Below are positions 49,088-57,998 of a stretch of 64,000 nucleotides of DNA, piece after piece. Each line of letters begins with the position of its first letter. Positions within the stretch are counted from its first letter, which is position 1. Origin of the DNA: an uncultured Clostridia bacterium (lineage in GTDB: Bacteria > Bacillota > Clostridia > Christensenellales > Borkfalkiaceae); NCBI GenBank assembly GCA_934271065.1, contig CAKQQQ010000002.1:62001-126000 (forward strand), read 5' to 3'. The position numbers and the translations under genes were made by a program. The notes beneath the pieces are model-generated. The model ran no database searches. It was not told the origin of the DNA and saw nothing but the letters and a program-made list of their open reading frames with translations.

Positions 49088-50398
49088 TTATAATATGAAT
49101 TTAGCAACGCTCTGCTTTTCGATAACCGACGACATATGCTCGTTGACGTAGTTGGCGTCGATGGTAACTTTGGTCGGGGGAATATCGTCGCCCGCGTTGA
49201 ACGAAACGTCTTCTAAAAGGTTTTCCATAACCGTGTGCAGTCTGCGCGCGCCGATGTCTTCGCTCGTCGCGTTTATCTCGGCGGCGAGTTCGGATATGCG
49301 CTCGATGGCGTCGGCGGTAAAACACAGGTCTACGTTATCCACCGCAAGCAACGCCGAATACTGTTTGATTATCGAGTTCTCGGTGTTCGTGAGTATGTTC
49401 GCGAAGTCTGCGCGGGTAAGGCTTTTGAGTTCGACTTTTATCGGGAATCTGCCTTGCAGTTCGGGGATAAGGTCTTCGACCGCCGAAACGTGGAACGCGC
49501 CCGCCGCTATAAACAATATATAGTCGGTTTTTACTATTCCGTATTTGGTGGTAACCGAACAGCCTTCGACTATCGGAAGAATGTCTCTCTGCACGCCTTC
49601 GCGCGACACGTCCTGCCCGCCGCCCTGCTTTGCGCGGTTGGCGATTTTATCGATTTCGTCGATGAAAATTATGCCTTCTTCTTCGGCGCGCCTTACGCCT
49701 TCGCTCTTAACGGCGTCGTCGTCGATGAGTTTGTCGCTCTCTTCGGCGATTATTATCTGCATCGCTTCTTTTACGGTTATTTTTCTCTTTTTCTTACGCT
49801 TGGGCATAAGATCGCCGAATATCGAGCCTAAAGAGATTTCGGCTTGCATTCCGTTGAGTTCGAGCGGTTTCATTTCGTCGTTGACTTCGATTTCTATACC
49901 CATATCGTCGTATTTGCCCGAACGGAAGTCCGCCGCGATAGAGTCTTCCCATAAATCCTTGGGGGTTTCGCCGCGCTTGTCGGCAAGGGCGTCGGAAACG
50001 ACGCGCATTACTCGCTTTTCGGCAATGCGTTGCGCTTTTACGCGTACCGTCGCTATCTGCTCTTCTTTAACCATACGCACGCTCGCTTCCACGAGATCGC
50101 GTATCATCGACTCTACGTCTCTGCCGACGTAACCGACTTCGGTGTACTTGGTCGCTTCGACTTTGATGAACGGCGCGCCTACGAGTTTGGCGAGCCTGCG
50201 CGCGATTTCGGTTTTGCCGACGCCCGTCGGACCTTTCATTATAATGTTCTTGGGCGTTATCTCGGCGCGTTGCTCGTCGGTAAGCCTGCTTCGTCTGTAA
50301 CGGTTGCGAAGGGCTATCGCGACCGCTTTTTTCGCTTCGTTTTGCCCGACTATATATTTGTCGAGTTCCTTTACCGTCGCTCTCGGGGTTAAATTCAT
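49088..50398 (-). CDS. hslU: ATP-dependent protease ATPase subunit HslU (ClpY)
   Basis: The AAA+ unfoldase that feeds substrates into HslV. 436 residues with the N-terminal LDKYIVGQNEAKKAVA, Walker A GPTGVGKTE, the pore motif GYVGRDVESM, Walker B GIIFIDEIDKIA and the C-terminal arginine finger and tail motifs (ARRLHTVME, ending SVAKFIL). The intermediate I-domain (about residues 110-240) is present. It shares one base with the hslV stop region, so translation is coupled. Confidence 0.98.
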   Translation of the reverse strand: MNLTPRATVKELDKYIVGQNEAKKAVAIALRNRYRRSRLTDEQRAEITPKNIIMKGPTGVGKTEIARRLAKLVGAPFIKVEATKYTEVGYVGRDVESMIRDLVEASVRMVKEEQIATVRVKAQRIAEKRVMRVVSDALADKRGETPKDLWEDSIAADFRSGKYDDMGIEIEVNDEMKPLELNGMQAEISLGSIFGDLMPKRKKKRKITVKEAMQIIIAEESDKLIDDDAVKSEGVRRAEEEGIIFIDEIDKIANRAKQGGGQDVSREGVQRDILPIVEGCSVTTKYGIVKTDYILFIAAGAFHVSAVEDLIPELQGRFPIKVELKSLTRADFANILTNTENSIIKQYSALLAVDNVDLCFTADAIERISELAAEINATSEDIGARRLHTVMENLLEDVSFNAGDDIPPTKVTIDANYVNEHMSSVIEKQSVAKFIL

Positions 50399-50952
50399 TA
50401 TTTACCGCCTCCTATCGTTTCGCATCTTATGTTATCGTTTGTGAATACGCAGATTTTACTTGCTATTTTCAACGCTTTGACGGCTATTTCTTCAGCCGTG
50501 TAGTCGGTTTCGTCGTAAAGGGCGCGCGCCGCCGCGAGCGCGTAGTTGCCGCCGCTGCCGATCGCGCAGACTCCGCCGTCGGGCGTCATTACTTCGCCCG
50601 TGCCGGAAAGTATAAGCAACGAGTTCTCGTCTGCGCAGATGAGCATCGCTTCCAACTTTCTGCCGACCTGATCCCTGCGCCATTGCTCGGCAAGTTCGAC
50701 CGCGCTGCGCTCTAAATTGCCCGCGTATTTGTTGAGCATTGCTTCGAGACGCTCGCAAAGCGAGAACGCGTCGGAAACCGTACCCGCGAAACCCGTTATT
50801 ACTTTTCCATCGTAAATTCTTCTTACCTTTACCGCCGTGCTTTTGAATACGACGCTCTCGCCCATAGTGACTTGCCCGTCGCCGGCGATCGCGGTTACTC
50901 CGTTCTTTTTGACGGCGCAAATCGTAGTGCCGTGAAATTCTATATTACTCAT
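50398..50952 (-). CDS. hslV: ATP-dependent protease peptidase subunit HslV (ClpQ)
   Basis: A proteasome-type Ntn hydrolase, 184 residues. The N-terminus MSNIEFHGTT matches the Bacillus ClpQ type, in which a short propeptide precedes the active-site region. It then shows the family's GDGQVTMG, GFAGTVSDAF and AIGSGGNYALAAARAL segments. It forms the double hexameric peptidase capped by HslU, encoded next. It overlaps trmFO by ATGA. Confidence 0.97.
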   Translation of the reverse strand: MSNIEFHGTTICAVKKNGVTAIAGDGQVTMGESVVFKSTAVKVRRIYDGKVITGFAGTVSDAFSLCERLEAMLNKYAGNLERSAVELAEQWRRDQVGRKLEAMLICADENSLLILSGTGEVMTPDGGVCAIGSGGNYALAAARALYDETDYTAEEIAVKALKIASKICVFTNDNIRCETIGGGK

Positions 50953-52256
50953 AATTGCTCCTTTATTTCTTTAATCGTCTCTATCGCGCGCTCGGAAAGA
51001 AGGCGTTTTTTATCCGATTTTTTCTTCGGCGTTACGCCGAGCGGTTTTAATACGCCGTAGTTGGCGTTCATAGGCTGAAAGTCGGCGTTGGGCGCGGCGA
51101 CGTACGCGGCAAGCGCGCCTATAACCGTTCGGCAATCCGCCGCAAGCGGCTCTTTTCCGTTTAACTTTCTGTCAAGGTTAATCGCCGCCCAAAGCCCGCT
51201 CGACGCGCTTTCGACGTAACCTTCCACGCCCGTTATCTGCCCCGCGAAAAATACCGTTCGCCGACCTTTTAACGAATAGTCGGAATTAAGCGTTTTCGGC
51301 GAGTTTATAAACGTGTTTTTATGCATTACCCCGTAACGCAGAAATTCCGCGTTTTTAAGGGCGGGGAACATAGAAAACACCCGCTTCTGCTCGGGGAACA
51401 AAAGGTTGGTCTGAAAACCGACCATATTGTACCTTTCGCCGTGTTCGTCTTCTTTACGGAGTTGCAGGCACGCGTACGGCCACCTGCCCGTTTTCGGATC
51501 GTCGAGCCCCGCAGGCTTTAACGGCCCGAAACGGAGCGTGTCTTCGCCGCGCGCCGCCATCACTTCCACGGGCATACAGCCTTCGAATACTTTCATATTC
51601 TCGAAGTCGTGCAGTTCCACGTGCTTCGCGTTCACGAGTTCGCGGTAAAACGCCTTATAGCCGTCTTTATCAATCGGGCAGTTTATATAGTCGCCCTTAC
51701 CCGCTTCGCCGTAACGGTCGGCTACGAACGCGTAATTCATATCTATGCTATCGCCCGAAACTATGGGCGCGGCGGCGTCGTAAAAATAAAATCCGTCGCC
51801 CGTTATTTTCTTTATAAATTCGCACAGGCACGGCGTGGTAAGCGGGCCCGTCGCGATTATTACGTTTCCGTCAAGGTCTATATCGGTAATTTCTTCGCAG
51901 ACGAATTCGATATTGCCAGTCTTTTGAAGTTTTTTCGTAATCAACGCGGAAAACGCGTCGCGATCGACCGCGAGAGCCGCCCCGGCAGGTACGCGCGTAG
52001 CGTCCGCGCAGGCGATTATCATCGAGCCGAGAATACGCATTTCTTCTTTGAGCGTTCCGCACGCGTTGCCGTAAACGTCGTTGCTTTTGAGAGAGTTTGA
52101 ACAGACGAGTTCGCCGTAATTCCCGCTTTTGTGCGCCGGCGAAAACGACTTCGGTTTTATATCGACAAGCCGCACTTTACGCCCGCGCTTCGCAAGATAA
52201 TACGCAGCCTCGCTACCCGCAAGTCCGCCGCCTATTACGGTTATTTCAGCGTTCAT
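50949..52256 (-). CDS. trmFO: tRNA (uracil-5-)-methyltransferase TrmFO
   Basis: A folate- and FAD-dependent enzyme making ribothymidine 54 in the T-loop of tRNA. 435 residues beginning with the FAD Rossmann motif VIGGGLAGSEAAYYLA, followed by the typical FSPAHKSGNYGELVCSNSL segment and the C-terminal GQITGVEGYVESASSGLWAA. The neighbours topA upstream and hslVU downstream follow the conserved Bacillota order, except that xerC/codV and codY are missing. Confidence 0.98.
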   Translation of the reverse strand: MNAEITVIGGGLAGSEAAYYLAKRGRKVRLVDIKPKSFSPAHKSGNYGELVCSNSLKSNDVYGNACGTLKEEMRILGSMIIACADATRVPAGAALAVDRDAFSALITKKLQKTGNIEFVCEEITDIDLDGNVIIATGPLTTPCLCEFIKKITGDGFYFYDAAAPIVSGDSIDMNYAFVADRYGEAGKGDYINCPIDKDGYKAFYRELVNAKHVELHDFENMKVFEGCMPVEVMAARGEDTLRFGPLKPAGLDDPKTGRWPYACLQLRKEDEHGERYNMVGFQTNLLFPEQKRVFSMFPALKNAEFLRYGVMHKNTFINSPKTLNSDYSLKGRRTVFFAGQITGVEGYVESASSGLWAAINLDRKLNGKEPLAADCRTVIGALAAYVAAPNADFQPMNANYGVLKPLGVTPKKKSDKKRLLSERAIETIKEIKEQL

Positions 52257-54556
52257 TTATCCTGTTTTCCTTCTTTTTCGGGTTTTACGGTATAGCCGCA
52301 TTCCTTTGACGAGCATTTTTTGGTTTTGCCGTCTTTGGCAAGCGTCATATAACTGCCGCACTTGGGGCATTTTTCGCTTAAAGGCATATCCCAACTCAAA
52401 AAGTTACAATCGGGGTAGCCCGAACAGCCGTAAAATATTTTGCCTTTCTTGGAGACCATTTTCTGGGCGGGCTTGCCGCATATCGGGCATACGCCGACCT
52501 TTTCGGTCTGACTGCGCGTCTCCTTACAATCGACGCATTGCAGGTACTTGCCGTATCTGCCCGTTCTCAGCACCATATTTCCGCCGCACTTCTCGCACTT
52601 CTCGCCCGAAACGACCTGATCGAGCGATTTGATGTTCTTACAGGCGGGATAATTCGAACAGGCAAGGAATTTGCCGTATCTGCCGCTTTTATATACCATA
52701 GGCGCGCCGCACTTATCGCACACTTCGTCAGAGACTTCTTCGTTCTCGGGTTTGATGTATTTACAAACGGGATAGTTGGAGCAGGCAAGGAATTTGCCGT
52801 ACCTGCCGCTGCGCCTTACCACGGGCGCGCCGCACTTCTCGCACACGAACTCGGTAGGCTCGTCGCCGTCGGCGGTCGCTTCGTCGAGTTTCTTCTTGAA
52901 GTCGGGGTAGAACCCGTCTATTACACTCTGCCAGGTATAGCCGCCGTTTTCTATTCCGTCGAGACGGTCTTCCATATTCGCCGTAAACGACACGTCCATA
53001 ACGTCGGGGAAATACTTTTCGAGCATATCCGTCATACTGAACGCCACTTCGGCGGGTTTAAGGCTCTTGCCTTCTTTCTGCGTGTATTTACGCTTTTGAA
53101 GAGTGGATATTATCGTCGCGTAGGTGGACGGACGACCTATACCCTTTTCTTCCATCGCCCTGACGAGCGTCGCTTCGGTATATCGCGTCGGCGGTTTGGT
53201 AAACTTCTGTTCTTTCTTAACGTCGACCGCCGTCGCTTCGTCGCCTTCGTCCACGTCGGGAATAACCGCGTCGGTCGAGCCCGTTTCTTCGTCTTCCGCC
53301 GCGCGATAATCGTCGTATACGGCGGTAAAGCCTTTGAACAGCACCGCTTTCCCGCTCGCTTTGAAAACGTATTCGCCCGCGCCGACCGAAACCGACGTGA
53401 CGGCGTATTCCGCGTCGCTCATCTGCGACGCTATGAACCTGTCGTAAATGAGTTTATACAGATTGTAATGGTTTTTGTCAAGGAATTTTTTAGCCTTTTC
53501 GGGCGTGACGGACAGGTCTATCGGACGAATGGCTTCGTGCGCGTCCTGCGCGTTTTTCTTGGATTTGTAAAAGTTGGGTTTTGACGGAACGTATTCCGCG
53601 CCGTACTTGTCGGCGATAAATTCCCGAGCGGCGCGGGTAGCGTCCTGCGAGACTCTTACCGAGTCCGTTCTGATATAGGTAACGAGCGCGACGTGTCCGT
53701 TATCCGTCTCTACGCCTTCGTACAGATGCTGCGCGACCTGCATACACACGGGCGAAGACATATTGAGTTTCGCCGACGCGTCCTGCTGCATAGTGGACGT
53801 GGTGAACGGGGCGAGCGGACGGCTTTTCGCGACGGCTTTCTTAACGCTTGTAACTACGGATCTGCCGCCTATCGCGGCAAGGCGCGCGGCGTCGGCTTCG
53901 GCTTCGCGCGAAGGTTTGAATTTCTTACCGTTCTTTTCGGCGAGCGCCGCGGTAAATTTCTTTCCGTCAACGTCGAATTCCGCCGTTACCACCCAGTATT
54001 CGGACGGAACGAACGCCTGAATTTCACGCTCGCGATCGACGATAAGACGCAATGCGACCGACTGCACCCTGCCCGCGGAAAGTCCGCTTTTTATCCTTTT
54101 ACAAAGAAAGGGGCTTAACTTATACCCGACGAGCCTGTCGAGTACGCGGCGCGCCTGTTGCGAGTCGACAAGATTGTAATTTATTCCGCGCGGGTTTTCG
54201 AGCGCGCGGCGTATAGCCTTTTCGCTTATTTCGTTAAATTCTATTCTCTGCGCGTTGTCGCCGAGACCGAGCACTTCTTTCAGATGCCAACTGATCGCTT
54301 CGCCTTCGCGGTCGGGGTCGGTTGCGAGATAGACTTTATCGGCTTTTTCGGCTTTGTCTTTAAGCCTTGCGATAACCGCTTTTTTATCCGCGGGTATGAC
54401 GTAATTCGGCGCGTAATTTTTCGCCACGTTCACGCCGAGATGCTTTTCGGGCAGGTCTCTGACGTGTCCGCCGCTGGCGTCTACCTTATACTTGCCGCCG
54501 AGATATTTTTCTATCGTTTTCGCTTTGGAAGGCGATTCCACGATGATGAGTTGCAT
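52253..54556 (-). CDS. topA: DNA topoisomerase I
   Basis: A type IA topoisomerase relaxing negative supercoils. 767 residues: TOPRIM domain (IVESPSKAKTIEKYLG and DPDREGEAISWH), the catalytic tyrosine in VTYIRTDSVRVS, and a C-terminal tail with five cysteine zinc-ribbon units (starting CEKCGAPVV, CDKCGAPMV, CEKCGGNMV, CPICGKPAQ and CPKCGSYMT). The last is followed by a Lys-rich end. The ATG has AAAGGAG upstream, 11 bases after the dprA stop. Confidence 0.98.
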   Translation of the reverse strand: MQLIIVESPSKAKTIEKYLGGKYKVDASGGHVRDLPEKHLGVNVAKNYAPNYVIPADKKAVIARLKDKAEKADKVYLATDPDREGEAISWHLKEVLGLGDNAQRIEFNEISEKAIRRALENPRGINYNLVDSQQARRVLDRLVGYKLSPFLCKRIKSGLSAGRVQSVALRLIVDREREIQAFVPSEYWVVTAEFDVDGKKFTAALAEKNGKKFKPSREAEADAARLAAIGGRSVVTSVKKAVAKSRPLAPFTTSTMQQDASAKLNMSSPVCMQVAQHLYEGVETDNGHVALVTYIRTDSVRVSQDATRAAREFIADKYGAEYVPSKPNFYKSKKNAQDAHEAIRPIDLSVTPEKAKKFLDKNHYNLYKLIYDRFIASQMSDAEYAVTSVSVGAGEYVFKASGKAVLFKGFTAVYDDYRAAEDEETGSTDAVIPDVDEGDEATAVDVKKEQKFTKPPTRYTEATLVRAMEEKGIGRPSTYATIISTLQKRKYTQKEGKSLKPAEVAFSMTDMLEKYFPDVMDVSFTANMEDRLDGIENGGYTWQSVIDGFYPDFKKKLDEATADGDEPTEFVCEKCGAPVVRRSGRYGKFLACSNYPVCKYIKPENEEVSDEVCDKCGAPMVYKSGRYGKFLACSNYPACKNIKSLDQVVSGEKCEKCGGNMVLRTGRYGKYLQCVDCKETRSQTEKVGVCPICGKPAQKMVSKKGKIFYGCSGYPDCNFLSWDMPLSEKCPKCGSYMTLAKDGKTKKCSSKECGYTVKPEKEGKQDK

Positions 54557-54567
54557 AAAAATCTCCT

Positions 54568-55653
54568 TTAACCGATAATTTCAAATTCGCCCGCGTTTCT
54601 CGCGGCGATACCTTTAAGTTCGAGCGCAGACAGCGCGACCGAAACTTCGTAGGGCTTCAAGCCCGTTTTTTCGACGATTTTGTCGGGAGAACGAACTCCG
54701 CTTTTTATACTTTCGTAAACGATCGCTTCGTCGCCGTCGAGCGCGACCGCCGTTTTTTCTTTAACGACTATTTTGAGCAGTCTGAAAACGTCTTCGGGGT
54801 TTTCGACGAGATTCGCGCCCTGCTTTATAAGCGAGTTACACAGTTCGCCCGACGCGACGTTGGGCGCGTACGGAAACGCGAGTACGTCTTTGCCGTAATC
54901 GGCGGCGTAACCCGCGGTATATCGCGCTCCGCCGTCCGCTTCGCCCGAAACTACCAAAGTCGCCCTGCAAAGCGCGGCTATAATGCGGTTACGCACGGGA
55001 TAGGTGTAATTTTTAGGAACGACGCCCGACGGGTATTCGGTAATTATCAAGCCCTTTCGTTTAATAGCGTCTACGAGATTGCTCTGGGTTCTCGGATACA
55101 CGCAATCGAGCCCGCCGGCAAACACCGATATTACGTTTCCGCCGTCTATCGCGCCGTTCACGGCGGCGGTGTCCGCGCCGACGGCTATGCCCGTCACTAT
55201 CGTTTCGCCCGCTTCGGCAAGCCCGTGCGAGACCTTTTCGGCAAGCGCGAGATATGACGGCAGGGTTTTGCGCGAGCCGACTATCGCCGTCTTGTTTTTG
55301 TTTTTCAACAACCCGACGTTGCCGGCGTAGTATAGCGCGAGCGGCGGCGCGGGCGTGTTTTTGAGTTCTTCGGGATAGTCCGGATCGCCGAGCGCGATTA
55401 CGCCGTCGGCGAACGCGACGGCTTTTCTTATCATTTTTTCCGACGTGTCGGGGCGTTTCAACGCTTCTACGACGGCGGTTACGGACTTATAGTCGTTCGC
55501 GCGTTCGTACGCAAGGCGGATTTTCTCTCCGCCGCGAAACAACTCTTCGGGCGAAGAAAACAATCGCAATATTTCGAATTTTCGTTTATATTCGAGTTTT
55601 TCAAACGAGTCGATAAACGTTATCGCGCGTTGTCGTTCGGTAAGCGTAATCAA
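54568..55653 (-). CDS. dprA: DNA-processing protein DprA
   Basis: Loads RecA on incoming single-stranded DNA during transformation. 361 residues with an N-terminal helical domain, the Rossmann-like DprA core (ALYYAGNVGLL, AIVGSRKTL, VTGIAVGADTAAV, VFAGGLDCVYPRTQ, YPVRNRIIAALC) and a C-terminal winged-helix domain. The SGEADGGARYTAGYA stretch deviates somewhat from the usual SGSLITA motif. It overlaps comM by four bases. A stand-alone ComEC-like hydrolase also occurs in this window, but no competence pilus genes. Confidence 0.95.
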   Translation of the reverse strand: MITLTERQRAITFIDSFEKLEYKRKFEILRLFSSPEELFRGGEKIRLAYERANDYKSVTAVVEALKRPDTSEKMIRKAVAFADGVIALGDPDYPEELKNTPAPPLALYYAGNVGLLKNKNKTAIVGSRKTLPSYLALAEKVSHGLAEAGETIVTGIAVGADTAAVNGAIDGGNVISVFAGGLDCVYPRTQSNLVDAIKRKGLIITEYPSGVVPKNYTYPVRNRIIAALCRATLVVSGEADGGARYTAGYAADYGKDVLAFPYAPNVASGELCNSLIKQGANLVENPEDVFRLLKIVVKEKTAVALDGDEAIVYESIKSGVRSPDKIVEKTGLKPYEVSVALSALELKGIAARNAGEFEIIG

Positions 55654-57170
55654 CTTTCGTCGCTCCTGTAACTTATCGCTTCGAGAAGGTGTTTGGGCAA
55701 AATATCCTGCGAGTAGTCGAGATCGGCAATCGTTCGCGCTACCTTTATTATTCTCGACCGCGCGCGGGCGGACAGATTAAGGCTCGTGAACGAGCGTTTG
55801 AGTATAGCGTTACATTCGGGCGACAAGGCGCAATATTTACGCAATTCTTTTTCGCCCATTTCGGCGTTGGTGGAAATTCCGTCGCCGACGAACCTTTCGC
55901 GCTGGACTCTGCGCGCCGCTTCGACTCTGCGCCGCACCGTCTCGCTCGACTCTTCTTCGCCTTCGGCGACGAGTTCGTCGTACTTGACCGAGTCGACGGT
56001 TATTCTTATATCCACCCTGTCCATAAGCGGACCGGATATTCTCGATTTATAACGCGCTATCTGCGTCGGCGAACACGAGCATTTGCCCGTCGCCGAGCCG
56101 TAATATCCGCACGGACACGGATTCATGCTTCCGACGAGCATAAACCCCGCCGGATACGACACGTTCTGCCGCGCGCGGGAAACGGTTATAACCCTGTCTT
56201 CGAGCGGCTGGCGTAAACTTTCGAGCATGGAACGCGTATATTCGGGCATTTCGTCTAAAAACAGCACGCCGTTGTGCGCCAGACTGATAAGCCCCGGCTT
56301 TGCGGACGAGCCGCCGCCTATCAGCGACACGTTGCTTGCCGTATGGTGGGGCGTGACGAACGGTCTGCCCGTGATTATTCCGTCTTCCAACGGAAGTTTG
56401 CCCGCCACGCTGTGTATTTTGGTCGTTTCGAGCGCTTCTTCGAAACTCATCGACGGCATAAGTGACGGAATACATTTCGCAAGCATAGTCTTGCCCGCGC
56501 CCGGCGGACCGACCATAAGTATGTTATGATTGCCGCTTACCGCTATTTCGAGCGCGCGCCGCGCCAGATACTGACCTTTGACGAATCTGAGATCGTTTTT
56601 ATATTCGCGTCTGTCGGAAATATCGGCGTAGGCGACCGTCTTTACCGTTTCGAGTTCGCCTATGCCCGACAGATAGTCGAGTACTTCTTTGAGCGTGGAC
56701 GCGGTTTTTATTACCACGCCGTCCACAAACCCCGCTTCTTTTGCGTTGTCCGACGGGATTATCACTTCTTTATAGCCTTTCTGCCGCGCGGAAATGAGCA
56801 TAGGCAATATTCCGTTTACGGGGCGTACCCTGCCGTCGAGCGAAAGTTCGCCGAGCAGAACGGCTCTGCTTATATCCGCCGCGCCGAGTTCGCCCGTGGA
56901 CTTGACTATGGCGACCGCTATCGCAAGGTCGAGCATCGCGCCTTCTTTTTTAAGTTCCGCCGGCGCGAGATTGACGGTTATTTTATGGTTGGGAAAGGTC
57001 TTGCCGCTGTTCTTGACTGCCGAACGCACCCTTTCGCGGCTTTCTTTTACGGCGGCGTCGGGCAAGCCGACTATATCGAACGAAAAAATACCGGGGTTCA
57101 CGTCCACTTCGACGTCCACCGGTACGCCGTCAAGCCCGTATATTACGAACGCAACGTCTTTTGCAAGCAT
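55650..57170 (-). CDS. comM: YifB/ComM-type Mg chelatase-like AAA ATPase
   Basis: 506 residues with the N-terminal Lon-protease-like domain (FDIVGLPDAAVKESRERVRSA), a central AAA+ module with Walker A VGPPGAGKTM and Walker B LFLDEMPEY, a CPCGYYG cysteine loop, and a C-terminal helical domain. ComM-type helicases promote branch migration during transformation. The pairing with dprA supports a DNA-uptake or recombination role. It is the first gene of the long comM-to-trxA minus-strand run. Ribosome-binding site GGAGGT. Confidence 0.95.
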   Translation of the reverse strand: MLAKDVAFVIYGLDGVPVDVEVDVNPGIFSFDIVGLPDAAVKESRERVRSAVKNSGKTFPNHKITVNLAPAELKKEGAMLDLAIAVAIVKSTGELGAADISRAVLLGELSLDGRVRPVNGILPMLISARQKGYKEVIIPSDNAKEAGFVDGVVIKTASTLKEVLDYLSGIGELETVKTVAYADISDRREYKNDLRFVKGQYLARRALEIAVSGNHNILMVGPPGAGKTMLAKCIPSLMPSMSFEEALETTKIHSVAGKLPLEDGIITGRPFVTPHHTASNVSLIGGGSSAKPGLISLAHNGVLFLDEMPEYTRSMLESLRQPLEDRVITVSRARQNVSYPAGFMLVGSMNPCPCGYYGSATGKCSCSPTQIARYKSRISGPLMDRVDIRITVDSVKYDELVAEGEEESSETVRRRVEAARRVQRERFVGDGISTNAEMGEKELRKYCALSPECNAILKRSFTSLNLSARARSRIIKVARTIADLDYSQDILPKHLLEAISYRSDES

Positions 57171-57202
57171 ACGACACCTCCGACAATCTTTATCGTCAAC
57201 TT

Positions 57203-57231
57203 ACTATACACTAATTTTTTTCGTTTGTAAA
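57203..57231 (-). promoter_or_regulatory. Promoter of comM-dprA-topA
   Basis: -35 TTTACA (57231-57226), 17 bases, -10 TATAGT (57208-57203), leader about 26 bases with GGAGGT. Confidence 0.78.
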
Positions 57232-57365
57232 CAATTTTTTAAGCTTTACAATAATATATATATAATGAAAACTACGTTTTCAAAAATTTTTTGTCGATAT
57301 TTACGCGCGGCGGGCAACCGCCGCGCTAAAATTTGAAATAGTTGAACGCAATAAGCGAAAAAGTA

Positions 57366-57394
57366 TTGTAATTTTACGGAAATTATGGTAAACT
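57366..57394 (+). promoter_or_regulatory. Promoter of the 57471-60914 plus-strand genes
   Basis: -35 TTGTAA (57366-57371), 17 bases, -10 TAAACT (57389-57394). The ~70-base leader holds a 9- to 10-bp hairpin (57433-57457, TCGAAGGCG and its partner) just before the GGAG ribosome-binding site. The rest of the 57171-57470 gap is AT-rich with no coding frame. Confidence 0.75.
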
Positions 57395-57470
57395 GTATAA
57401 GGAGATAGTTAAAATATCTTATTCTATTCCGTCGAAGGCGCGAACCGCCTTTCGATAAAGGAGCAAAAAA

Positions 57471-57956
57471 ATGAGTAAACGCAATTTGTCAAAAATGCTG
57501 AAAGTCGCCCTTATCGCGGCGGCAGCGGTAATAGTATTTTCAATCGTCGGGCTTCTGCTTGCGTACTTCGAAGTGCTTAACGTAGAGCCCTGGAAACTCT
57601 GCCTGCTGATTCTGCTGTTCGGGCTTGCGCTCGTATTCGTAGTATACGGGCTTATCGTCAAGGGCGGATACGAAACGGCGGTAGGTCTTTCGCTTGCCGC
57701 AATCGGCGCGACGATACTTCTCGTACCCGTTATCAAATGGTACACGATTTTAGTGGTCGTACTCTTCCTTGCGCTTATACTGCTTGCGCTTATGATACTT
57801 AAAGCCGATAAACTCGTGGTAAAAAGAGCCGAAGACGAACCCGACTTCAAGTCTTACGAAGACGTGAGAAAGGAAAAACTCGAAAAGCAGGCGGAAGAAG
57901 AATCCAAACCCCTGCCCGAAATTAAAAACTACAACAAAGACGATAAATCGATCTGA
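57471..57956 (+). CDS. Unknown small membrane protein with acidic tail
   Basis: A 161-residue protein with four hydrophobic segments (about residues 10-32, 42-62, 70-90 and 92-110) and a cytoplasmic, charged C-terminal tail of about 45 residues (EDEPDFKSYEDVRKEKLEKQ and onward). I do not recognise a family. GGAG lies seven bases ahead of the ATG. It is the first gene before pncB (42 bases on), lspA and the pseudouridine synthase, all co-directional. Topology is predicted from hydrophobicity only. Confidence 0.75.
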   Translation: MSKRNLSKMLKVALIAAAAVIVFSIVGLLLAYFEVLNVEPWKLCLLILLFGLALVFVVYGLIVKGGYETAVGLSLAAIGATILLVPVIKWYTILVVVLFLALILLALMILKADKLVVKRAEDEPDFKSYEDVRKEKLEKQAEEESKPLPEIKNYNKDDKSI

Positions 57957-57998
57957 CCGATTATCGTTCGGGGTTTATCCCTATAAGGCTTTATAATT